DNA from: Clostridia bacterium
GTDB taxonomy: Bacteria > Bacillota_A > Clostridia > Christensenellales > CAG-138
Length of the DNA: 64,000 nt
Assembly (NCBI GenBank): GCA_017394605.1
Contig: JAFPXU010000028.1
Span: 9,499-73,498 of the forward strand
Direction: 5' to 3'
How positions within the stretch are numbered: the stretch's first letter is position 1; the number at the start of each line of letters is the position of its first letter. Of this stretch, positions 7,919 through 17,236 are shown piece by piece. The translations under genes and the position numbers were made by a program. Below the pieces are notes generated by a model, which was given only the letters and a program-made list of their open reading frames with translations, was not told the origin of the DNA and made no database searches.

Positions 7919-9754
7919 TTATATCTCCGCATAGCCCAGCTGGATGTCATAGATTTTACGGTACATCCCACTAGAGGACGCGAGCTCTGCCGGGGTTCCT
8001 TCTTCGATAATCCGCCCCCTGTCGAGGACGAGGATATAGTCAGCCTGCATCAGGGTTGTGATACGGTGGGAGATCAGGATCACGGTCGATTTTCCCAGGA
8101 GCGTCTGGAGCTGCTGTCGGATTTTTGCGTCAGTTTCGGAGTCAACGGCCGACAATGAATCGTCGAAAATCATGACGGGGGCTTTCTGGGTCAGCATTCT
8201 TGCAATTGCCACGCGCTGTTTCTGCCCGCCGGACAGTGTTACGCCCCGTTCGCCTACCATCGTGTCATATCCCTGCGTAAATTCCGTGATGGACTCGTCA
8301 ACACACGCGATTCCCGCTGCCCGCCGGATCTCCTCTATCGGAAGATCCCGGTCGCGGATGGAGATGTTTTCTCCGATCGTACGCGAGAACAGGAACGGTT
8401 CCTGAAGCACCATGCCGATACAATCGCGCAGATCCTGCGCCCGCATATCCGCGACATTGATTCCTCCGAGAGTGATGATCCCTTTTTCGGGCGGAAGTTC
8501 ATACAGCCTGGTCAGCAGATGCATCAGGGTTGTTTTGCCGGATCCGGTGCTTCCCAGAATGCCCAGCGTGGTACCCGCTTTGACCCTGAACGAGACATCG
8601 TTCACGACATCGGTTCCGTTCTCGTACCCGAAGGAGACGCGGTCAAACATGATATCTCCGTGCGCGGCTTGTTCTGTCTGTTCTCTGGAAACAGGGTTCG
8701 GACGGTCGCGCTCGGGTTCGGAATTCATGATGTAACGGATACGGTCGATGCTGACGCCCGCTTTGCTCATTTCGGAAATAACGCGGCCGAGGAATCTTAC
8801 CGGCCAGATCAGCATTCCGTTATAACTGATAAACGCAATAAACTCACCGGGTGTGAGTTCTCCGCGTATGCAGAACAGGGATCCGAGCACAAGGACGAGC
8901 AGGATCTGAAGTCCGCTGATGAAATCGCTGGTGCTCCAGAAAGCGGACAGAAGTTTCATCAGATGGATCCAGAGACCAGTAAAGTATACGTTCTGTTTTT
9001 CAAAGCGTTCACGTTCAAATTCTTCTCTTCCGAATGCGCGGACGACACGGACACCGGTCAGATTTTCCTGGACGATGGTGGACAGGACGCCTTCGTTTTC
9101 ATCGCATATCTCAAATCTGGAACGTATTTTCCCGTAAAAAATCACGGAGTAAGTGACGACAATCGGGGCGGCTACCGCAGCGATCAGTGTGAGTTTCGGA
9201 TTCATGCTGTACATGAACGCGAGGGACATCCCTACCATGATGATGGTACGGACGACGGAAATCATTTGCTCGGACACAAAAGTCCGGACACGATCCACGT
9301 CAGAAGTGCAGCGTTGAATGATATCGCCCGTATTGTTCTCCTGATGCCAGGCATACGGAAGCCTCTGGATATGCGAGAAAAGGTCCTCACGCATCTTTTG
9401 CTTCAGCTTTTCGGCTGAAAGGGAGGATGTAAGCCCCCGAAGATAGATGAGAATCACAAGGAAGAAGGCCATGATGAGGATGATCAGAGCCACAGTCCAT
9501 AGATTGTTACGGAAGAAGCCCGCGCCGCCCGCACCGGTGAACCAATTCTTTATAAAATCTGGCGCAGATAATTCCCTGCTTCCGATTACGGCATCCACTG
9601 TCTGACGGATGACCTGCGGAATCAGCATTTCCAAAAGCGTAACGAAAAACGACACAAGAAGGGTACAGGCAAAATAACGCTTGCAGCCATTCAGAAAATG
9701 TAGCAACATCGTTCCTTTTGTGTATTTCAGTGTTTTTTTGCCGGTCGCAGCCAT
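7919..9754 (-). CDS. Heterodimeric ABC exporter, subunit 1 (permease-ATPase)
   Basis: A 611-residue half-transporter and first gene of the pair. The exporter transmembrane domain covers about residues 25-330 and the nucleotide-binding domain the rest. Walker A is GSTGSGKTT and the signature LSGGQKQR is canonical, but the residue after Walker B is Asp (IFDDSLSAVD) instead of the catalytic Glu. It therefore contributes the intact signature to the active site and the dead Walker B to the degenerate site. The start has a GGTGAA ribosome binding site a few nt upstream. The exported substrate cannot be told from the sequence. Confidence 0.93.
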   Translation of the reverse strand: MAATGKKTLKYTKGTMLLHFLNGCKRYFACTLLVSFFVTLLEMLIPQVIRQTVDAVIGSRELSAPDFIKNWFTGAGGAGFFRNNLWTVALIILIMAFFLVILIYLRGLTSSLSAEKLKQKMREDLFSHIQRLPYAWHQENNTGDIIQRCTSDVDRVRTFVSEQMISVVRTIIMVGMSLAFMYSMNPKLTLIAAVAAPIVVTYSVIFYGKIRSRFEICDENEGVLSTIVQENLTGVRVVRAFGREEFERERFEKQNVYFTGLWIHLMKLLSAFWSTSDFISGLQILLVLVLGSLFCIRGELTPGEFIAFISYNGMLIWPVRFLGRVISEMSKAGVSIDRIRYIMNSEPERDRPNPVSREQTEQAAHGDIMFDRVSFGYENGTDVVNDVSFRVKAGTTLGILGSTGSGKTTLMHLLTRLYELPPEKGIITLGGINVADMRAQDLRDCIGMVLQEPFLFSRTIGENISIRDRDLPIEEIRRAAGIACVDESITEFTQGYDTMVGERGVTLSGGQKQRVAIARMLTQKAPVMIFDDSLSAVDSETDAKIRQQLQTLLGKSTVILISHRITTLMQADYILVLDRGRIIEEGTPAELASSSGMYRKIYDIQLGYAEI

Positions 9755-9878
9755 ATTTTCACCAAGAACGCACGGGCGTGAGAATTAATATTTGTTTTTG
9801 TGCCGTGCAATAAAACTATTTATCATATAAGCTGAGAAAGGTCAAGAAAAGCGGAGAGACGGACAGCGATGTGCGCGG

Positions 9879-9908
9879 TTGGACAAATCTTAAGAAATAG
9901 TGTATTGT
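9879..9908 (+). promoter_or_regulatory. Possible promoter for the glutaredoxin-like gene
   Basis: TTGGAC (9879-9884) and TATTGT (9903-9908) are 18 nt apart, about 60 nt before the start at 9968. The -10 match is weak. The rest of the 213-nt gap between the divergent ABC exporter and this gene shows nothing else convincing. Confidence 0.3.
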
Positions 9909-9967
9909 TCATCTAAACCAGAGAAACGGCGGGAGTACTCTGAATCAGTGAGATTGGAGGCATAAAC

Positions 9968-10249
9968 ATGAAGACGCTGACGGTGATGTATCTTAAAAAC
10001 TGTCCCTACTGCCGCAATGCGCGGAAAGCGCTGGACGAGCTTTTGCAGGAGCATCCTGATTTCCGGGAAACACCAATTACATGGATTGAGGAATCGGAGC
10101 AGCCTATAATGGCAGACAGTTATGACTACTGGCGCGTTCCGTCCATTTTCATGGGAGATGAAAAGCTGTTCGAAGCAAATCCTGCAGATACCTATGAGAG
10201 CCTCAAAGCGGCGTTTTCTAAAGCGCTCGCCAAGGCGCTTGATTCCTGA
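9968..10249 (+). CDS. Glutaredoxin/thioredoxin-like protein
   Basis: A 93-residue cytosolic thioredoxin-fold protein with a CPYC redox motif after the first beta strand (LKNCPYCRNA) and a cis-proline region in WRVPSIFMG. CPYC is typical of glutaredoxins. The middle of the protein is more acidic than in classical glutaredoxins, and the GG near the C-terminus is replaced by GDEKLFE. A TTGGAGG ribosome binding site lies before the ATG. It is transcribed alone, away from the ABC exporter and toward the TldE gene, with a strong terminator after it. It probably reduces disulfides or glutathione-like mixed disulfides; the partner is unknown. Confidence 0.8.
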   Translation: MKTLTVMYLKNCPYCRNARKALDELLQEHPDFRETPITWIEESEQPIMADSYDYWRVPSIFMGDEKLFEANPADTYESLKAAFSKALAKALDS

Positions 10250-10279
10250 CGGGAAATACTGCTTACATAAAAAAGACAA

Positions 10280-10314
10280 GGCTGCTGAACCGAAGACGGT
10301 ACAGCAGCCATTTT
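10280..10314. terminator. Bidirectional terminator between convergent genes
   Basis: GGCTGCTG pairs with CAGCAGCC, with an inner ACCG/CGGT stem around an AAGA loop. ATTTT follows on the plus strand and TTGTCTTTTTT on the minus strand. It lies 30 nt after the glutaredoxin-like gene and 62 nt beyond the end of the TldE gene. Confidence 0.85.
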
Positions 10315-10375
10315 AATGGAATCTGTCTGTGACGCAGAATTAAAGGGCAACGAAACGAATGCGGAGCAGGGAACC

Positions 10376-11653
10376 TTACCGGATTCCCGTGATGTTCAGA
10401 TTATACAGGCGCGTTTCTTTCGGAATGACGCGTGTATTATACTGCTCTGTTTCTCTGGTAAACCGCATGGACGGGATCGCATCCTGCATGGTTCCGGACA
10501 CGCTTCCTCCGGTGATGATATCTACCTTTCCGTCATGATGCCAGTATCCGAGACGGATTTCCCCGAGGATATCTCCTCCTACCGGGTCGACCTGGAAATC
10601 CGAAAACTCCACCAGTTCCAGATAGTTTCCTTCCCGAAGCTGTTCCGGAGAGGCGCTGCCTCCTGAAACGACAAAATTATAAACAAGAGAGCTGTCCTTG
10701 CTGCCGAGGTATTCGCTCATCTGACGGCTTCCCCAGGTGTCTGCCGCGATTCCGTCCCGGATCAGATAACGTTCTCGGATCCAAGCACCTTCCGAGTCGA
10801 CAGGATACGAGGCGGAGGAGTTTTCAAGTGAAGCGGAGGCGAACAGGGAGATCCGGTCGCCCGTGGTGTATTCAGCTACCTGCTTTCCCTTCGCCCAGTC
10901 AGACAGCTTTCGGAACTGCATGCCTGCACTCATGCGGGTTGCGAAATAATCATAGATCTCAACAGCGTCTTCTGTTGAAAAAATCACATCGCTTTTTTCC
11001 AGAGCGGGCGTAGCGCCTGCCACGAGCCGGTCTCTGCCGAAACGCATCGCGTTTTCCACATCCCGGGTCAGCTTCTCGCCGTTGCACACGCCCGAGCGAT
11101 AATTTCTGTACAGCTCGATTTCATGATTGTCATGAGAAGCGTTGACCACGACCTCGATCATGGAGGAAGGATAGGTGATCTCATAGGTAACGCCGTTCGA
11201 GTTTTCGAAGCGTTCATGGATCTCCCGGACGAAGATTTCGTAGGAATTGACCCGTTCCCTCTCTGTTTCGTGGACGGCCTGCATGGATGTGATAAAGGTT
11301 TCCGCGATCGCATCGACATCGACTTTTGTTTGTTCCACTGCCGGGACAGGTCTGTCAGTCAGTGTATAAGCCGGGTTTTTGACAAGAGACGCCTGATAAG
11401 CGAGATTTTTCAGAACGGAATCCAGTTCAGAATCGGAGGCGGTCGGATTAATACTTCCGGAAGCGCTGCCGAGCATTTTCCCGTCTTCAAGCGGAACGTA
11501 TACTTTAACCTCGAATGATTTGACACGGCTTGATCGGTTTTGGTCGAGCTTGTGGCGGATGAAATAAAACTCCCATGCGGTGGTTGTCCGCTCTGTCAGT
11601 TCGTATATATTGCAGCCAAGGTTGAGCAGTTTTTCTTTCACGATCGTAAACAT
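10376..11653 (-). CDS. pmbA: TldE/PmbA-type metalloprotease subunit
   Basis: The inactive partner of the TldD/TldE heterodimer, which trims linear peptides in the cytosol and in other bacteria matures microcins and CcdA. From ATG 11653 it is 425 residues. This start overlaps the last base of the tldD stop (TAATG), so the genes are translationally coupled; a start further upstream at 11710 would be buried in tldD and is rejected. The protein lacks HExxxH, as expected for TldE. It keeps the family's C-terminal barrel with a GNYLELVEFSDFQVDPVGGD stretch similar to the substrate-channel region. No precursor peptide gene is visible nearby. Confidence 0.88.
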   Translation of the reverse strand: MFTIVKEKLLNLGCNIYELTERTTTAWEFYFIRHKLDQNRSSRVKSFEVKVYVPLEDGKMLGSASGSINPTASDSELDSVLKNLAYQASLVKNPAYTLTDRPVPAVEQTKVDVDAIAETFITSMQAVHETERERVNSYEIFVREIHERFENSNGVTYEITYPSSMIEVVVNASHDNHEIELYRNYRSGVCNGEKLTRDVENAMRFGRDRLVAGATPALEKSDVIFSTEDAVEIYDYFATRMSAGMQFRKLSDWAKGKQVAEYTTGDRISLFASASLENSSASYPVDSEGAWIRERYLIRDGIAADTWGSRQMSEYLGSKDSSLVYNFVVSGGSASPEQLREGNYLELVEFSDFQVDPVGGDILGEIRLGYWHHDGKVDIITGGSVSGTMQDAIPSMRFTRETEQYNTRVIPKETRLYNLNITGIR

Positions 11654-13089
11654 TATCCAAGCCTCGCTTTCGTCTTCAGATACGGGCCGCCGTCCGCGAC
11701 CTTGACCCATTCCTTATAGCCTTTTCCGCAGCCGCCGTTTCCTTCCACGACTCTGTCGGTGCTAGCCATTGTGATGTTTCCGAGCAGATCAGGAACGTAT
11801 CCGGTCATAATGACAGGGGAAACGACTTTCCCGGTCAGTTTGCCGTCCCGGATCTCATATCCGCGCGAGATGATGCACTGAATGCCCCAGTGCTTGGGAT
11901 CTTCCATCCCGCTTTCCGTTCCGGAAAGAAGATAACCGTGCTTTATCGAGGCAATCATGTCCTCGAAGGTATCCGTGCCGGAATCGAAGACCGTATTGGT
12001 CATCCTTGTATATGCCTTGTGAGCGTAGTTTTCACGCTTCCCGTTTCCGGTAGGCAGGGTGCCTAAACGCAGAGCGGAGAGAGCATCGCAGATACCGGTT
12101 CTGAGAATGCCGTGATCGATCTCTACGACATCGCCTGCGAGAGTTCCTTCATCGTCAAAAGCGTATGCCGTCACGCTCTCCGCACAGAGGGCACCTTCAT
12201 GCATGGTGACCAGATCGCTCCCTACGCGCTGACCGATATACTGTGCGCCGAGCGCACGCTCTTTGACGAACATATCCATTTCAACGCCATGTCCGAAGGC
12301 CTCATGAGCAATCAGACCGGTGATGCCCGGATCCGTAATGATCTCATATTCACCCGGAATGATTTTCTCGGAGCTGAGAAGTTCTTCCATCAGTTTTGGC
12401 ATTTTTTCAAGAACGTCCGCCAAACCGTCCAGTATCTCGGGACCGCCAAGTCCGGAAACGCCTTTGTAGGCAGTTTTCATTTCTCCTTCTTCGTTTGGAG
12501 CAAACGCAGCAATGGTACCTTCCGTGTAAACGTAGCTTTGCCGGAGAAAACGGTTTTCTGTAATGAACATCTTGGAGATATGGGTGGAGATGCCTCTGAC
12601 GTTGCAGTCCAGCGCGTGAGGAATGATCTCCATTCCGCGATCGGACAATGATTGCAGGAAGGAAACAAGATGCTCAAGTTTATCCGTTTCGGGGAGCCGT
12701 TCGGTCTCTTTTTCGATGAAGAGTTCAAGGGGTTCATCCGGCAGGATGCCGGTTTGATATACAGGCACGCATGTACGCTTCAGGACGTTCATCTGTCTGT
12801 CCAGACCGGAACGGATCTCCTGTATTGTGTCGTCGGGGTGATTCGGATCGATTTCGTTGAAGGCATATTCGCTGTAAAGCCCGTTTTTGCTGACGCGGAC
12901 TACATTCCCGCGCTCTGTTGTCATAGTGGAGTTCGTAACGGACTTGCTGCGTTGTGACATTTGAACGGTAAAGCCTACCGAGTCCGTAGAAAGAATGCTG
13001 ACGTAATCGTACTCTTTCTTCAACGCGGTCACGAGCTGTTTCATGCAGGGCGCCAACCTGTTCAAGTATGGGGAAAAAGGTGTTTTCAT
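11653..13089 (-). CDS. tldD: TldD-type zinc metalloprotease subunit
   Basis: The catalytic subunit of the TldD/TldE protease, 478 residues. The zinc site HEAFGHG gives His262, Glu263 and His267 of the HExxxH motif, with EMDMF following. The C-terminal half has the conserved GNGGCGKGYKEWVKVADGGP-like segment. The start has a strong AAGGAGGA ribosome binding site and a TGATATATT extended -10 upstream. It is followed with a one-base overlap by its partner. Expected activity is stepwise digestion of unfolded peptides threaded into the heterodimer. Confidence 0.92.
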   Translation of the reverse strand: MKTPFSPYLNRLAPCMKQLVTALKKEYDYVSILSTDSVGFTVQMSQRSKSVTNSTMTTERGNVVRVSKNGLYSEYAFNEIDPNHPDDTIQEIRSGLDRQMNVLKRTCVPVYQTGILPDEPLELFIEKETERLPETDKLEHLVSFLQSLSDRGMEIIPHALDCNVRGISTHISKMFITENRFLRQSYVYTEGTIAAFAPNEEGEMKTAYKGVSGLGGPEILDGLADVLEKMPKLMEELLSSEKIIPGEYEIITDPGITGLIAHEAFGHGVEMDMFVKERALGAQYIGQRVGSDLVTMHEGALCAESVTAYAFDDEGTLAGDVVEIDHGILRTGICDALSALRLGTLPTGNGKRENYAHKAYTRMTNTVFDSGTDTFEDMIASIKHGYLLSGTESGMEDPKHWGIQCIISRGYEIRDGKLTGKVVSPVIMTGYVPDLLGNITMASTDRVVEGNGGCGKGYKEWVKVADGGPYLKTKARLG

Positions 13090-13120
13090 ATTGTCCTCCT
13101 TCTTTTCGGCTGCAATGAGA

Positions 13121-13129
13121 AATATATCA
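13121..13129 (-). promoter_or_regulatory. Extended -10 promoter of tldD-tldE
   Basis: The minus strand reads TGATATATT about 32 nt before the tldD start, giving a short leader that contains the AAGGAGGA ribosome binding site. Confidence 0.5.
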
Positions 13130-13228
13130 CATTTACAGATAAAAGGAAAAGCCGTCTACCGTGCGTGATCGAATGCGGCGAGAGGAAATATGAGGAAATG
13201 AATCGGAAGCCAATCGATTGAAAGGATG

Positions 13229-13250
13229 AAAAAAGCCGTTTTCACGGCTT
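13229..13250 (-). terminator. Terminator after DegV gene 1
   Basis: On the minus strand AAGCCGT and ACGGCTT pair around GAAA, followed by TTTTTTC. It lies 12 nt after the stop of the DegV gene. Confidence 0.8.
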
Positions 13251-13261
13251 GTTTTGTTCAG

Positions 13262-14149
13262 TCAGATTCTGCTGATATCACGCACGCCTTTCCTGCTCTC
13301 AAAGAAAAGAGCAAGCGCGCAGGGACCGACATGCGATCCGGTTACCGGCTCATAATCGACCAGAAGGATTTCCTTTGGCGGATGATTCCGGTTCAGCAGA
13401 GAGATAAGATACTCCGCATCTTTTATACAGCCTGCGTGCGCGATCCCGACCGTTTGGTTTTCCGGGCCCGAAACCTGTTGATCATAGAGCGTTGCCAGAG
13501 CTTCAATGGAAGCCTTGCGTCCCCGCACCTTGCCGAAAGAGACGATCTTACCCTCGGAGGAACCTTTCAGAATCGGCTTGATGTTCAAAACGGTCCCAAC
13601 GATTGCGGACAGGTTGGAAAGACGCCCGCCCCGGCGCAGATACAGGAGGTTGTCGACCGTAAAGACGTTGAACATACGTTCGGACATGGCGCGGAGCTGC
13701 TCGGCAGCTTCAGAGGTGGGGACACCCGCATCGCGGAGTCTGGCGGCATGGAGAGCAACAAGCCCTTCGCCGAGAGATGCGCCAAGCGTGTCAATGACCT
13801 CGATCCTTCGATCGGGAAACTGTTCCGATAAATCATTTGCGGCAACCAAAGCCGACTGGCAAGAACCGCTGATCCCGGATGACATGCTGACGAAGATAAT
13901 ATCGCTGCCGGACTCAAGGACCGGCTTGAAGTATTCCGCATAGGTTTCCGGAATAATCTGTGTCGTGGTGACTTTAACGCTGCCTTTCAGCATCGAGTAA
14001 TAGGCGTCTCCATTGAAGGCGTCCGTATCGAGACAGGTGTGTTCCTGTCCGTCAATAAAATAGGAAAAGGGAATGATCCGAAGGTCATAGTCGCGAATCT
14101 GCCGGTTCAGAAGATTGGCAGAAGTGTCGGTAAAGACTGTAAACGGCAT
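13262..14149 (-). CDS. DegV family fatty-acid-binding protein (paralogue 1)
   Basis: A 295-residue DegV/FakB-type protein. FakB proteins hold a fatty acid for phosphorylation by FakA in Gram-positive bacteria. It shows the N-terminal FTDTSANLL segment, the middle FVSMSSGISGSCQSA loop and the C-terminal VGPCALALFF strand that lines the lipid pocket. Length is typical. No FakA kinase gene is in the window, and a second DegV lies at about 59.5 kb, so the cell may use two proteins with different acyl preferences. The ribosome binding site is weak (GGAG about 12 nt before ATG). Binding of a fatty acid is family knowledge; the ligand is not shown by the sequence. Confidence 0.9.
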   Translation of the reverse strand: MPFTVFTDTSANLLNRQIRDYDLRIIPFSYFIDGQEHTCLDTDAFNGDAYYSMLKGSVKVTTTQIIPETYAEYFKPVLESGSDIIFVSMSSGISGSCQSALVAANDLSEQFPDRRIEVIDTLGASLGEGLVALHAARLRDAGVPTSEAAEQLRAMSERMFNVFTVDNLLYLRRGGRLSNLSAIVGTVLNIKPILKGSSEGKIVSFGKVRGRKASIEALATLYDQQVSGPENQTVGIAHAGCIKDAEYLISLLNRNHPPKEILLVDYEPVTGSHVGPCALALFFESRKGVRDISRI

Positions 14150-14182
14150 TTATTGAGGAATCTCCATTCAAAGCAAATACTT

Positions 14183-14214
14183 GCGGCACATGGGACGAGA
14201 GATCCCTGTGCCGC
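14183..14214. repeat. Strong inverted repeat between two minus-strand genes
   Basis: GCGGCACA and TGTGCCGC form a perfect 8-bp outer stem with an inner GGGA/TCCC stem. The T-run on either strand is poor (AAGTATTTGC on minus), so it is at best a weak terminator after the aldo/keto reductase gene. It could also be a structure in the DegV leader. Confidence 0.5.
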
Positions 14215-14346
14215 GATAACTGTCATATTAATCATTAAAAACGAGTTCGTCAATTGGCAGGTAATCCGATTTAGCCTCTGTAACATAGACCGATCGAATA
14301 ACGGCGCATTTCGAGATCTGCCGGATTTCGGCAGGAAGCAATCCTG

Positions 14347-15468
14347 TCAATCGTCCAGAATACGGGAGGCATCTGCCAGAAGGTCGATGATCTCCAGATG
14401 CTGAGGGCAAACGCTTTCACACTGTCCGCACGCGATGCAGTCCGCTGCTTTCCCTGTATTTTTCGTCTTATGGCTGTAATGAATTTTACCACGGAATACA
14501 TCGTTGTACCGGCGGACGGAGTTGATAATGCGGAAGATGTCCGGAATCGGGATCTGCTGCGGGCATCCGTCGCAGCAGTACCGGCAGGAGGTGCACTCGA
14601 TCAGCGGAGTGCTGCGGATGGCGTCGACAGCTTTCTTGATTGCGCCGTCTTCTTCCGGGGTCAGCCTGCAGAAAGGAGAAAACGTCCGGATATTCTCAAG
14701 CATTTGTTCCTCTGTGGACATTCCGCTGAGGATCGTTCCGATTCCATCGAGGGAACCTACAAAGCGAAGAGCAAGAGATGCAGGCGTTGGAGCAGAAGGA
14801 AGTTCAGAAAAGACTTGCTTCACTGCAGGAATAGGGTCTGCAAGCGAGCCGCCCTTTACAGGTTCCATAACGATGATAGGGACGTCAAATTCGCGGAGGA
14901 TCTGATACAGTGCTCCGCTCTGAATCAGAGGATTATCCCAGTCCGCGTAATTCAGCTGAATCTGAACGAATTCAAATTCCGGATGTTCGGAAAGGATTTT
15001 CCTCAGGAGCTCCGGGGTGCCGTGAAAGGAAAAACCAAGATGGCGGATCAGACCTGCTTTTCTTTTTTCAACAGCCCATTCGAAGGAATGGAATTTGACA
15101 TGCTTATCATAGTTTTCTCCGTCTTCAATGCTGTGAATCAGATAGTAGTCAAAAAAACCCGCGCCCGTACGCTCCAGCTGTTCGTTAAAAATCCGGTCCT
15201 TATCTTCCGGTGTATCTAAGCACCATCCGGGAAGTTTGGTAGCCACGGTAAAGCTGTCTCGGGGGTAACGCTCGACAATTGCGGTTTTTACGATTTTTTC
15301 CGATTCGCCGTTGTGATAAACGTAGGCGGTATCAAAATAGTTGAAGCCGTTTTTCATATAAAGATCTACCATCCGGCAGACCTGATGAAAATCGATGGCG
15401 CCGTCTTTCTCGGGAAGACGCATCAGCCCAAATCCAAGTTTGGGCATTTTTTTAGTATCGATACGCAT
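14347..15468 (-). CDS. Aldo/keto reductase with C-terminal 4Fe-4S domain
   Basis: A 373-residue NAD(P)H-dependent oxidoreductase fused to a ferredoxin-like domain. The TIM-barrel part has the family start LGFGLMRLP, the catalytic Tyr region FDTAYVYHNGES, Lys in VATKLPGW and His in YYLIHSIED. Near the C-terminus two cysteine groups (CTSCRYCCDGC and CIACGQCESVC) can bind two 4Fe-4S clusters. The start at 15468 has a CAGGAGG ribosome binding site; a further upstream start at 15549 lacks one. This domain pairing is common in anaerobic Firmicutes. The substrate is unknown, and the clusters suggest electron exchange with ferredoxin. Confidence 0.9.
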   Translation of the reverse strand: MRIDTKKMPKLGFGLMRLPEKDGAIDFHQVCRMVDLYMKNGFNYFDTAYVYHNGESEKIVKTAIVERYPRDSFTVATKLPGWCLDTPEDKDRIFNEQLERTGAGFFDYYLIHSIEDGENYDKHVKFHSFEWAVEKRKAGLIRHLGFSFHGTPELLRKILSEHPEFEFVQIQLNYADWDNPLIQSGALYQILREFDVPIIVMEPVKGGSLADPIPAVKQVFSELPSAPTPASLALRFVGSLDGIGTILSGMSTEEQMLENIRTFSPFCRLTPEEDGAIKKAVDAIRSTPLIECTSCRYCCDGCPQQIPIPDIFRIINSVRRYNDVFRGKIHYSHKTKNTGKAADCIACGQCESVCPQHLEIIDLLADASRILDD

Positions 15469-15610
15469 AAGTGCCTCCTGTAAGAGAAGAATAAGCGGGA
15501 ACGTTCGGAAAAGATGTCTGATTGGCATCTGTGACCATGGAACACCCAAAACTATATATAATTTATCTTATCACATCGGTTTGGAAATTTCAGCAAGGGA
15601 ATCGGCTGAC

Positions 15611-16975
15611 TCAGAGAGTACGCAGCTTCTCCGAGATTACATTTCTGCTGTATAGAATCGTGACTATTAGCGCGACGGTTTCTGATATCCAGAATGCGTA
15701 CCAGACATGAGAAAGACCGCGGAAATGGAGCAGAATCCAGGCTGCAGGTATCAGCAGAATTACCTGGCGGATGCTCGTTCCGACCATGTTCACGACACCG
15801 TTTCCAAGACCGGATACAGCAAAACCAAGAATGGTCGTTACAGCGGAGAAAAGGAAGGTAACGGAAATGATTCGTATTGCCGGGATGCCGATTGAAAGCA
15901 TGTCTTTTCCTGCGTTGAACAGAGACAGAAGCTCCGAAGGAAAGATCTGGAACAAAATAGTTCCCAAAGCAGCGACCGCAACGGAAAAGAAAAGACCGCT
16001 CCGAACTGCCTGACGGATCCTTTCAGCATTTTTTGCTCCGTAATTGAACCCCATGATCGGAATAACGGCTTGTCCGAGCGCGCTAAGCGGCATCGTGAGA
16101 AAGTTCTGAAGCTTGTAATAGACGCCGTAAAAAGCAACAGCAGTGGCAGACACCGGAAGCAGTAGCCGGTTGATTCCGAAACTCATAACGCTGTTCATGC
16201 CGTGCATGATCATAGTCGGGATACCGATACGGAGAATCTCACGGGCAGAGGAGATGCTGAAGCGGAAGGGCCTCAAGGCAGGTCTGACCTCCGGATTAAA
16301 GCAGTGATTGATCAGAAGTGCCGCGATTGCCCCGCACCACTGCCCTGTGACCGTTGCAATCGCCGCTCCGCGCACACCCATAGCCGGAAGTGAAAACATG
16401 CCGAAGATCAGGATGGGATCCAGAATCAGGTTCACGGCGGCGCCGATCATCATCGAGAACATACTGAGGACCATCTTTCCAGATGCCTGCATGAAACGGA
16501 GAGATACGATCTCTATAAACTGACCGAAGCAGAAAAGCATGCAGACGGACAAATAATCCATGCACAGAGGGAATATGACCGGATCTTTCGTCAGCATGGA
16601 GACAAGCGGGTTGATGAAGAACAGTGCCGTTACAGAAAAAAGAAACGAGAAACCGCCGGCAAGCAGGAGGGCTGTCGTTGCGGTGGAACGGACATCGTCA
16701 AATCTGCCTTCACCGAGAAGCCTGGAAATCAGAGCGTTCGTACCGACACCGAGACCTACGCAGATGGCAATCGCCAGGACTTGAATGGGATATGCAAGAG
16801 ATGTGGCGGCCAGTGCAGTCTCGCTGATCCTGGAAACGAAGATGCTGTCAACAACGTTGTATAGATTCTGTATCAACAGGGAAAGCATGAATGGGAGCGC
16901 CATGGAAACGACAAGCCTTGGGACGGCCGCGGTTTCCATTTTGTTCTGATTGCTTCGCTGAGATGCGGTACGCAT
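15611..16975 (-). CDS. MATE family efflux transporter
   Basis: A 454-residue membrane protein with about 12 transmembrane segments, in two halves as usual for MATE exporters. Family features include PFMLSLLIQNLYNVVDSIFV near the N-terminus and the second-half repeat around GMNSVMSFGINRLLL. It belongs to the bacterial drug/Na+ or H+ antiporter group that exports cationic drugs or metabolites. It is transcribed alone from its own promoter. ATG 16975 is used; a second in-frame ATG at 16939 is possible. The ribosome binding site is weak and distant. Confidence 0.92.
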   Translation of the reverse strand: MRTASQRSNQNKMETAAVPRLVVSMALPFMLSLLIQNLYNVVDSIFVSRISETALAATSLAYPIQVLAIAICVGLGVGTNALISRLLGEGRFDDVRSTATTALLLAGGFSFLFSVTALFFINPLVSMLTKDPVIFPLCMDYLSVCMLFCFGQFIEIVSLRFMQASGKMVLSMFSMMIGAAVNLILDPILIFGMFSLPAMGVRGAAIATVTGQWCGAIAALLINHCFNPEVRPALRPFRFSISSAREILRIGIPTMIMHGMNSVMSFGINRLLLPVSATAVAFYGVYYKLQNFLTMPLSALGQAVIPIMGFNYGAKNAERIRQAVRSGLFFSVAVAALGTILFQIFPSELLSLFNAGKDMLSIGIPAIRIISVTFLFSAVTTILGFAVSGLGNGVVNMVGTSIRQVILLIPAAWILLHFRGLSHVWYAFWISETVALIVTILYSRNVISEKLRTL

Positions 16976-17014
16976 GGGCTGGATATCCTGCCTTAATACT
17001 GTCTTGTTTTATTC

Positions 17015-17042
17015 ATTTTATATTAGTTTATTGATATTTCAA
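17015..17042 (-). promoter_or_regulatory. Promoter of the MATE gene
   Basis: On the minus strand TTGAAA (17042-17037) and TAAAAT (17020-17015) are separated by 16 nt in an A/T-rich stretch, about 40 nt upstream of the start codon. Confidence 0.5.
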
Positions 17043-17108
17043 TTCCCGTTGTGTGAAAAAAGGGCGATTATGAAAAGCAGGACGGAGGTTCCATTTTTGC
17101 CTCGTCGG

Positions 17109-17117
17109 TGATACAAT
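17109..17117 (+). promoter_or_regulatory. Extended -10 promoter for the GtrA gene
   Basis: TGATACAAT is an extended -10 box with no good -35. It gives a leader of about 110 nt before the start at 17237, longer than for most genes here. Confidence 0.4.
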
Positions 17118-17236
17118 CGCTTAGAATGTTCCGGACGAAGACCGAAACAGAGCAGGCGGCACATTTCGGAGAAAGAACGGAAATGCCGAAATTGAAAGTC
17201 GTGTTTCCTACGGGACAAACGGGAAGGAATCAAGCA

